A DNA stretch of 5,034 nt from the NCBI GenBank assembly GCA_018609825.1, contig JAHEOA010000022.1, forward strand, positions 1-5,034, in the 5' to 3' direction. This stretch comes from Candidatus Bipolaricaulota bacterium. Its GTDB lineage: Bacteria; Bipolaricaulota; Bipolaricaulia; RBG-16-55-9. Position 1 is the first letter of the stretch, and each line of letters begins with the position of its first letter. Both the position numbers and the translations under genes were made by a program. Shown here piece after piece: positions 1 through 5,034 of this stretch. Below the pieces are notes generated by a model. The model did not search any database. It had not been told where the DNA came from and worked only from the letters and a program-made list of their open reading frames with translations.

Positions 1-3000
1 ACGCCTTCAAACTCTTCCTGAAGCTGCTGCTCGATGACCTCTCTTTGCGCGCGAAACTCCGAATGGAACTGCTCTAAGTCCGCGACAAGCCCATCAAGGC
101 TCTCGCCGGAAGAGGCCGCCCGTGCCGGGTCGGGACGGACGATGTAGGCAACGCCCGCATCGTCGCTTTCTTCTGTTTGGTCGATCCACTCTTGGATGCT
201 CTCCCGCCCCGGCTCGTCCATCTGGTAGAGCCCCATGTTGAATGACTTCGGGCTTCCCTCCGCAGGATTGACATGCGTGCTGTTTTGTGTGACTACGACC
301 TGCGTGTGGTTCGGGGCGCTAATTTCTCCGGTCTCGGGGTCTCGTTGACTTACTGGGCCGTCCCACTGGAAAGACGCCTCCCCGCTTATCACATCGCGCA
401 CCTCCCGCTCGATTGCGTTGTCGGGGCTAAACGTGTCGGCAAGAGAGGAGAACGCCTGCCGAATCTGCTCGGTCGTCGATCCGGGCTCGATGTCCGCCTG
501 CCGCTCCATCTCTTCTGCAAAACGGCGGGCAATCTTCTCTTGGTTCTCGTCGTAGCTCTCTAGGCTCTCGCCCTCAACCTCGTTGTACGCCTCTAGCGCT
601 CGCTGTCGGGCCTCCTCGCCGCCAAACTCGTAGAGGGAGTGAAAAAGCTCCTCAAAAGCATCAGTCTGTGAGGCGTCGGCAAAAATGTGAGCATCCCCGA
701 ACCGACGGCGGTTAAACACATCCGATTTGGTAGCCCCGACGAAGTTGTCGCCCTCCTCGAAGACCTCAACGCGCTTCACCTCGTCCCCGGTAAGCGGCCT
801 GCTGTTTACGTCGTGGAAGAAGAACCGGCTCTTGAGATTGGTCTTGTCCTCCTCAGAAAGATCGTTTTGCCGATCAATGACCGCGCCGATAGCCTTCCCG
901 ACACGCTCTTGCCTACGCAACTCCGGCTCTTCGGCGTACTCAGCGAGGTTTCCGTCTTCGATGTCCTGAAAGCGGACGAGGCGCTTGACCGTCTCTGAGC
1001 TACGGTGGTCGAAGGGAAACACTTGGCTCGCCCCCCGCTCGTTCTCGATGTCGAACAGAGAGCGGGCGTACGACTTGCCATCAATCGAGACCTCCCCTTC
1101 TGCGGCTTCTTTCGCGCGCCGCTTCTGATGGATCTGTCCCCGCGCGACGCCGAGGTTTTCGGTCGGTACGGTGTTCTCGTTGGCATTGAGCCGCTCTAGC
1201 TCCGCCGCGCTTGATCGCATGTCTCGGATGCCCGCAGAAATGCCGCCCATCACGCCACCAGAGATCGCCCCGGCAAGCCCCTCTTCCAAAAGATTTTCGA
1301 ACGGCTTCAGATCCGGGTTCGTCGCAAACTGGCGAGCCGCGTCGTCGTAGGCAGACTGAAACGTCTCCTGCGTAAACTCAACGCCTGCACCTTTCAACGA
1401 AGCGACACCGATGCCCGGCCCTAATCCTTTTCCGGCATCGAGCATCGTGTCGGCAAACCGGCCCACGACCGCCTCCGTCATGCCACCGGGCGCAGAGGTC
1501 CAGAAGGCGTTCATCGCCTGCTCTTCGATTGCATCCTCTAGCGTGCGCTGCTCCCTTGGCGTTAGCTGCTCCCCTGCACGCTGCCGCTCAAGAAGCTCGC
1601 GCGCCTCGGTACCCAGAAGACGCGGGTCCGGGTTGTTCTTAAACCGCTCGTAGGCGTGAAAGCCGGTCATACCACCACCCTGAATGCCCGGAACGACGCG
1701 GCTTGCGATGCGCGTAGCCCGGTCCTGCGCCGAAAGCTCTCCGGGCGCGCTGAAGCGAGGGTTGCCACCAACGGTGAGCGCCTCCTCTACGTCGTCTGCG
1801 TTGCGGGCGATAACCTTGCGCCCCTCGTCTGATGCGCGAACACCCGCCCCTACGCGCGCGCCTGTAATCTCATCTAAGCTCCGAAGGCGCTGGCCGGTCG
1901 GAGAGAGGTCGCCAAGGGTCTTTTGCACGTCCTCAGTGTCGGCGCGCCGGATGAACTGGCCGAAGTCCTCCGCGCCTTCTGCGGCCCGGCCTGCGCGGCT
2001 AACTTGAAGCTGCGTCCGCCCCGCCGTGCCGAGCGCCCGCGACCGGAGCGCCGCCGACCCGCGCGCAACCGACCCGGCCACCGCACCGGTTGCCATAAAC
2101 CCTGTCATCGACCCGAGCGCCTGCGGAAGCACGTCCCAAAGAAACGTCTGCTCTACGTTTCGGTCTACCGGAAAGTTGCGCTTGGTAAACCGTTCGGCCT
2201 TGTCAGAGATGCGAGCCAACAGGTTGTCGTCGAGCCGGATGTTGGCCTGCTCCGGGGCAATCTGTTCCTCGATCTTATTCCGGAAGGCCGAAACTTGTCG
2301 GGGGAAACCGAGCACGGCGTCTGCCAGTCCGTGCCCAAACAGCTTCCCGCCCCGAGCAAACTTCTCCGCAAGCGACATGTCGTCGAAGCGGTCCTTGCGG
2401 CGCTTCATCGTCGCCGCCTTAAAGAGCGCCTTCTTCTTTTCGGGGTCGGTCGCGTCGTGGGCCTCGATGATAAGGTCGTCGGCGGGCCGAACGTTGCCGT
2501 CCTCGTCTAGCACCTCTTTCGCCGCGCCTGTTTCATGCAGGCCCGGCACGTCCGGAAGGTCAGTACCGTGAAACGACTCTTTCGGCGGCTCTTCCTCAAA
2601 AACGTCCTGCCCCTCTTCGAGTATAAGCTCCCCTAGGTCCAGTACGCTCCCAACGCCGCGCGCTGCAAGCTCGCCGCCAAACTCAATGGCCGCTGCGGGC
2701 ACGTCGAGCGTGCGGGCCGTAAAGTCAAGGACGCCTCTACCTGTCTCTACGTCTTCGTTGCCAAGCGCCTCTGCAATGCGTGAGACCGGCCCCTGCTCCT
2801 CCTCGTCCGGAACCGTAAACGTCTCAAGCATCCACTGCGTCCACGACTTCTCCTTATCCTCCGGGTCTTCAGAGAAGTCAAGGCCCTGCTGCTTCCCGCC
2901 CGTGTCCCTCTGGATTTCCGCGTTGACCTTCGTGTAGAGCTTTTTTCCCGCAAACGTCTCCGCTTGTGCCTCGACCGGAACGTTGCTGTTCGGGTCGTAT

Positions 3001-3500
3001 GCCTTCGACTGCCGAAACTGGTTGAGAAGCCGGTCGTCCGGCGTTGACCGATCACCCAGAAGCCGCCTCAACTTCGGAAAGTCTGTCTCCCCGTCTTCGG
3101 TTGTTCGCGCCTCGCGCTGCGGTGGCGGAGAAGTCACACCAGTGTTTGACATTAGCTTCTCCCGCGCCCACTGCTCCGCCTCTTCCTTGCTGGATATATT
3201 TTCCTGCTCAAACGCCTTCGACTTTTGAAAGACGTTCCACACGTCATCGTCCGGAACGTCGCCTCGGATACCCGCCGCAACGCGAACGGAAGGCATGTCG
3301 GTATTCCTGTTCGACTGGATCGCCTCAAGCGTCCTCTCTTGCGCTCTTCGGGCAAACTCCCGCTCGTCTTCGGCCTGTATGCCTTCTGCCAACTTCGACT
3401 GACGGAAGTCTTCGAGGAGGCTCTCGGCGTCGCTACTATCGTCACCAGTGACGTGACGGATTACCGGGAGACTTTTCAGTGGATCGTCTCCGTTTGCCAT
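1..3500 (-). CDS. Giant multidomain phage-like protein (internal virion / polyvalent type), C-terminus off the left edge
   Basis: The frame opens at ATG 3498-3500 and reads 1166 codons without a stop to the left edge, so the full protein is longer. I chose this ATG because it lies two bases after the upstream stop. Layout by residue: 24-189, three repeats with a Phe-x-x-Ser-Lys core; 239-297, predicted amphipathic helices; 340-450, charged helices; 458-480, Gly/Ala-rich hydrophobic stretch; 560-735, long helical region with E708-F-T-Q-E712; 742-758, second Gly-rich hydrophobic stretch; 936-999, metallopeptidase-like segment with E950-E-L-F-H954 instead of HExxH; 1138-1166, start of a charged helix. 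There is no signal peptide and no cysteine, and the protein is acidic (26 Asp/Glu against 16 Lys/Arg in the first 120 residues). Size, Gly-rich segments between helices and a peptidase-like domain recall phage ejection proteins and large polyvalent proteins. Coding status is near certain; the functional class is inference. Confidence 0.93.
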   Translation of the reverse strand, partial: MANGDDPLKSLPVIRHVTGDDSSDAESLLEDFRQSKLAEGIQAEDEREFARRAQERTLEAIQSNRNTDMPSVRVAAGIRGDVPDDDVWNVFQKSKAFEQENISSKEEAEQWAREKLMSNTGVTSPPPQREARTTEDGETDFPKLRRLLGDRSTPDDRLLNQFRQSKAYDPNSNVPVEAQAETFAGKKLYTKVNAEIQRDTGGKQQGLDFSEDPEDKEKSWTQWMLETFTVPDEEEQGPVSRIAEALGNEDVETGRGVLDFTARTLDVPAAAIEFGGELAARGVGSVLDLGELILEEGQDVFEEEPPKESFHGTDLPDVPGLHETGAAKEVLDEDGNVRPADDLIIEAHDATDPEKKKALFKAATMKRRKDRFDDMSLAEKFARGGKLFGHGLADAVLGFPRQVSAFRNKIEEQIAPEQANIRLDDNLLARISDKAERFTKRNFPVDRNVEQTFLWDVLPQALGSMTGFMATGAVAGSVARGSAALRSRALGTAGRTQLQVSRAGRAAEGAEDFGQFIRRADTEDVQKTLGDLSPTGQRLRSLDEITGARVGAGVRASDEGRKVIARNADDVEEALTVGGNPRFSAPGELSAQDRATRIASRVVPGIQGGGMTGFHAYERFKNNPDPRLLGTEARELLERQRAGEQLTPREQRTLEDAIEEQAMNAFWTSAPGGMTEAVVGRFADTMLDAGKGLGPGIGVASLKGAGVEFTQETFQSAYDDAARQFATNPDLKPFENLLEEGLAGAISGGVMGGISAGIRDMRSSAAELERLNANENTVPTENLGVARGQIHQKRRAKEAAEGEVSIDGKSYARSLFDIENERGASQVFPFDHRSSETVKRLVRFQDIEDGNLAEYAEEPELRRQERVGKAIGAVIDRQNDLSEEDKTNLKSRFFFHDVNSRPLTGDEVKRVEVFEEGDNFVGATKSDVFNRRRFGDAHIFADASQTDAFEELFHSLYEFGGEEARQRALEAYNEVEGESLESYDENQEKIARRFAEEMERQADIEPGSTTEQIRQAFSSLADTFSPDNAIEREVRDVISGEASFQWDGPVSQRDPETGEISAPNHTQVVVTQNSTHVNPAEGSPKSFNMGLYQMDEPGRESIQEWIDQTEESDDAGVAYIVRPDPARAASSGESLDGLVADLEQFHSEFRAQREVIEQQLQEEFEG
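504..695 (-). other. Zincin-like metallopeptidase segment with a degenerate HExxH motif
   Basis: Residues 936-999 contain a short hydrophobic strand (H-I-F-A-D), then a helix with E950-E951-L-F-H954, and 34 residues later a helix with E988-K-I-A-R-R-F-A. In zincin peptidases of giant phage proteins the order is strand, HExxH helix and a downstream Glu in an E-x-x-A-x-x-F-type helix. Here the catalytic Glu, second His and candidate third ligand are present, but the first His is Glu (codon GAG). If the fold is right, the site is probably inactive or altered. Similarity is judged by eye. Confidence 0.4.
1227..1283 (-). other. Gly-rich hydrophobic segment 2 of the giant protein
   Basis: Residues 740-758 read E-E-G-L-A-G-A-I-S-G-G-V-M-G-G-I-S-A-G-I, with Gly spaced every three to four positions as in helix-packing or membrane-inserting segments. 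It follows a helix carrying E708-F-T-Q-E712. That pairing, an E-x-x-Q-E helix and then a Gly-rich hydrophobic helix, is one I associate with large phage ejection or polyvalent proteins; that link is from memory and untested. Confidence 0.45.
2063..2129 (-). other. Gly/Ala-rich hydrophobic segment 1 of the giant protein
   Basis: Residues 458-480 begin L-P-Q-A-L-G-S-M-T-G-F-M and continue Ala/Gly/Val-rich to Arg480, with no charged residue in between. The length is near that of one membrane span but hydrophobicity is modest, so a membrane-active or packing helix is as likely as a true transmembrane segment. It follows a strongly charged region containing W455, a layout I associate with giant phage virion proteins. 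Confidence 0.45.
2934..3431 (-). repeat. Three diverged protein-level repeats in the N-terminus of the giant protein
   Basis: Residues 24-58 (3327-3431), 84-117 (3150-3251) and 155-189 (2934-3038) align. Each begins with Asp and a hydrophobic pair, has a Phe-(Arg/Gln)-(Gln/Lys)-Ser-Lys core (FRQSK, FQKSK, FRQSK), then a 6-10 residue variable stretch, then an acidic helix of the type E-x-x-(F/W)-A-x-x-K-L. Copies 2 and 3 are also preceded by G-D-x-x-(P)-D-D, and the first two positions match in spacing (about 60 and 71 residues apart). The DNA itself has diverged, so these are old duplications kept at protein level, perhaps small helical binding modules. Confidence 0.7.
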
Positions 3501-3502
3501 GC

Positions 3503-5034
3503 TTACTCGACGGGCAATTCGGGGATAAACTCTTCAGGGTTTTCTCTTATGTTCTCGATTCTTCGCCGCGCTCGCTCGGCCTTCCGTTCTAGCTGTCGCC
3601 GTCGCTCCTCGCTGAGCACGTCGCCTGCTCTCTCTAAGGTATCTTCAGCATTTTGCGCAATTTGCTCCTGCTCTTTGATGTTCTGGTCGATGATCTTCTG
3701 TCGGTCCCGAGACGCTCTGGCTTCCGTCCGCTCGGCCTGTTCCGCAAGGCCACCCGTGGTCTCTTGCTCTTCAACAATGCTTCTGAGGCTATCCCGCTTC
3801 TCTTGTAGCGATCTGTTTATCACGTCATTCTCAGGAGCGTCTTCGAGCGTTTCAATTTCTTCTAAGAGAGTTTCCCCTTCGCTTGAGAGATCTCCACTCT
3901 CCTGAAGCGATCGTGCGCGGTCTAAGAGAGTATTCGACCCCGAACCGCCCGTGCTGACAGCCGTGCTCCCGCCACCTGCACGGCCAGCGCCATCCACGGT
4001 CGGCTCAGAACGGTCCGTCTCCACAGACCTGCCCTCACCGTTCTGTTGGCCGCCACGGACCTTCTGCTGACTCCCCTGATCTAACTGCGGCTGTCTTCCT
4101 TCCACAAGATCGTTCAGGTTCTGTATGTTGTTTTGACCGACTTGGTCGCCAGTGTCGCTTGTACCAGACGCGCCCTGCTGACCTTCGCTTTGCTGACCAG
4201 TACCAATGCCCGACGCCTCCCTAAAAGCTTCTGAGCCTAAAACCTGCACGTCAGGGTTCCACTGCCGAAACTCCTCGACGGCTTTCGCCGCCTCTTCTCC
4301 CTCCCCAAAGACCCCCCGGAGGTTCCTCGCATAACCACTGGGGGTAGTATTCTTTTCCGACCCCGCAAACGTATTCATGATCGTCCGGAGCCGGTTGAAC
4401 TTTTGCTGGAAGTCAGCCGGAAGCTGTTCCTTAATTGATGCCGGGAGCTCGCTAAACGTCGGCAGCACACCCGGCGTGTCGCCCCTTCCAACCTTCAGGT
4501 CCGAAAGCGTATTGGAGACCGCTCTCATCCGGCGCTGAACGTCTTGGGTAGAGCCGAGCGTCCCCCGCTCCGGGTCGAACTCCTCTAAGATCTGATCAAC
4601 CTCAGACTTTGCAAGGTCGACTGCGCTTGCAAAATTAAGGACTTTGTTGACCTGTTCTTGCTGCTGCCCGGTAACTTCCTGCGCGTTTTCAACGCCTAGC
4701 TCTCGCATCAGGCGGTCCATGCGCTTATTCGCTTGGAAGCGGAGTTGCTCCATCTTATTCTGATGGCGCTGCTCGGCAAGGTTGCGCCGCGACTGCCGAT
4801 CAACCGCGTTCCGCCGCGCCTGATCGATCCGGTCAAGACTGTTTTGGAGCGCTTGCTGTTGCTGTTGTCGGCGCTGCTCAAGCGTCTCTTGTGCCTGCTG
4901 CTTGTCCTGCTGGATCACCTGCTTCGAACGAATGTCCGCCTGCACAGGCGCGGTCGCGGCAGTCTGCTCGGCTTGCGTCTCGGCTTCGGCCTCCGCTTCT
5001 TGGGTTTGCCGGAGCGTCTCTTGGGCCTGCTGTG
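3503..5034 (-). CDS. Gln/Glu-rich coiled-coil protein, probable virion structural protein, N-terminus off the right edge
   Basis: The frame is open from the right edge (first full codon at 5030-5032) to TAA at 3503-3505, giving 509 readable residues. A GTG at 4943-4945 could be taken as the start. However, the 29 codons before it have no stop and share composition and a repeat with what follows, so the gene most likely begins outside the window. Regions: about 110 residues of Gln/Ala/Arg/Glu-rich coiled coil (about 4700-5034) with a run of five Gln; a helical, more ordinary middle (about 4214-4700); a Gly/Gln/Ser/Thr-rich linker (3935-4213); and a strongly charged coiled-coil tail ending E-L-P-V-E. 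I see no catalytic motif, membrane helix or cysteine. It sits directly upstream of the giant gene, probably in one operon. A phage core, tail or scaffold-like role is plausible, but no specific family is recognised. Confidence 0.9.
   Translation of the reverse strand, partial: QQAQETLRQTQEAEAEAETQAEQTAATAPVQADIRSKQVIQQDKQQAQETLEQRRQQQQQALQNSLDRIDQARRNAVDRQSRRNLAEQRHQNKMEQLRFQANKRMDRLMRELGVENAQEVTGQQQEQVNKVLNFASAVDLAKSEVDQILEEFDPERGTLGSTQDVQRRMRAVSNTLSDLKVGRGDTPGVLPTFSELPASIKEQLPADFQQKFNRLRTIMNTFAGSEKNTTPSGYARNLRGVFGEGEEAAKAVEEFRQWNPDVQVLGSEAFREASGIGTGQQSEGQQGASGTSDTGDQVGQNNIQNLNDLVEGRQPQLDQGSQQKVRGGQQNGEGRSVETDRSEPTVDGAGRAGGGSTAVSTGGSGSNTLLDRARSLQESGDLSSEGETLLEEIETLEDAPENDVINRSLQEKRDSLRSIVEEQETTGGLAEQAERTEARASRDRQKIIDQNIKEQEQIAQNAEDTLERAGDVLSEERRRQLERKAERARRRIENIRENPEEFIPELPVE
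3506..3508 (-). promoter_or_regulatory. Weak Shine-Dalgarno (GAG) inside the end of the upstream gene
   Basis: On the minus strand GAG lies five bases before ATG 3498-3500. It is also the last sense codon (Glu) of the upstream gene, just before its TAA. No longer AGGAGG-like match is visible nearby. With only two bases between stop and start, initiation of the giant gene probably depends on ribosomes finishing the upstream gene. The site is short enough to be chance. Confidence 0.4.
3935..4213 (-). other. Low-complexity Gly/Gln/Ser/Thr-rich linker in the coiled-coil protein
   Basis: About 93 residues between the helical middle and the coiled-coil tail are dominated by Gly, Gln, Ser, Thr, Asn and Asp with almost no aromatic or large hydrophobic residues. 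Runs such as QQNGEG and AGGGSTAVSTGGSGS are typical of disordered linkers. It probably separates two structured halves of the protein. Confidence 0.75.
4881..5032 (-). repeat. 20-bp direct repeat encoding QQAQETL, twice, 44 codons apart
   Basis: The 20 bases at 4881-4900 and 5013-5032 differ at one position (4892 against 5024). They are exactly 132 bases apart, in frame, and both encode Q-Q-A-Q-E-T-L on the minus strand. The second copy lies at the very edge of the window, so further copies may exist upstream. It suggests internal duplication within the coiled coil. Confidence 0.7.

Noticed and set aside
2540..2570. F-H-G-T at residues 310-313 of the giant protein, reminiscent of the start of phage ADP-ribosyltransferase domains
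   Set aside because: Only the four residues match. The following sequence is a short acidic linker leading into charged helices, with no later motif of that fold visible.
1923..2571. Long plus-strand open frames (195 and 181 codons) overlapping each other
   Set aside because: They lie entirely opposite the giant minus-strand gene, give Arg/Ser/Pro-rich low-complexity proteins, and overlap each other in different frames. They look like by-products of GC-rich codon use.
3225..3905. Plus-strand open frame of 226 codons spanning the junction of the two minus-strand genes
   Set aside because: It is antisense to both real genes, its C-terminal half is a Ser/Arg-rich shadow of the coiled-coil gene, and no ribosome binding site was seen.
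3861..3931. 11-bp direct repeat (3861-3871 and 3921-3931) exactly 60 bases apart, encoding T-L-L-(D/E)
   Set aside because: The match is short and the flanking residues do not align, so common Leu and Glu codons explain it well enough.
4843..4872. Gln-codon run that could be a simple-sequence repeat
   Set aside because: Only five Gln in a row with mixed CAA and CAG codons; this fits a Gln-rich coiled coil and not a slippage-prone tract.

Overview
The window lies inside a minus-strand run of two very large, tightly packed protein genes. No RNA gene, CRISPR array, insertion sequence, terminator or promoter could be supported. Both genes run off the window. Reading the minus strand, the upstream gene enters at 5034 already open and stops at 3503-3505 (TAA). 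Two bases later, ATG 3498-3500 starts a second frame that stays open for 1166 codons to the left edge. Together they fill the window apart from two bases, so no stretch lacks a gene.

Right half (3503-5034): the C-terminal 509 residues of a Gln/Glu/Arg-rich, largely helical protein. It has a coiled-coil N-terminal part with a repeated QQAQETL segment, a helical middle, a Gly/Gln/Ser/Thr-rich linker of about 93 residues and a charged coiled-coil tail. Left part (1-3500): a giant acidic protein. It has three N-terminal repeats around F-[RQ]-[QK]-S-K, predicted amphipathic helices, and a Gly/Ala-rich hydrophobic stretch. A helical region with an E-F-T-Q-E motif follows, then a second Gly-rich hydrophobic stretch, a segment resembling a zinc-metallopeptidase helix that lacks its first zinc ligand, and a new helical region at the left edge.

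The arrangement most resembles a phage or prophage structural module: a coiled-coil virion protein followed by a giant multidomain protein of the internal virion/ejection type or the 'large polyvalent protein' type. This rests on architecture and motif style; no homology search was possible and no hallmark phage gene (terminase, portal, capsid) is in view. The two genes are probably co-transcribed and translationally coupled, and their products may act in the same particle.

Organism: GC is moderately high by eye. Both proteins are rich in Asp/Glu, and neither has a cysteine in about 1675 readable residues. That would fit a phage of a salt-adapted bacterium (Salinibacter-like hosts are one possibility), but it is weak evidence and the host is undetermined.
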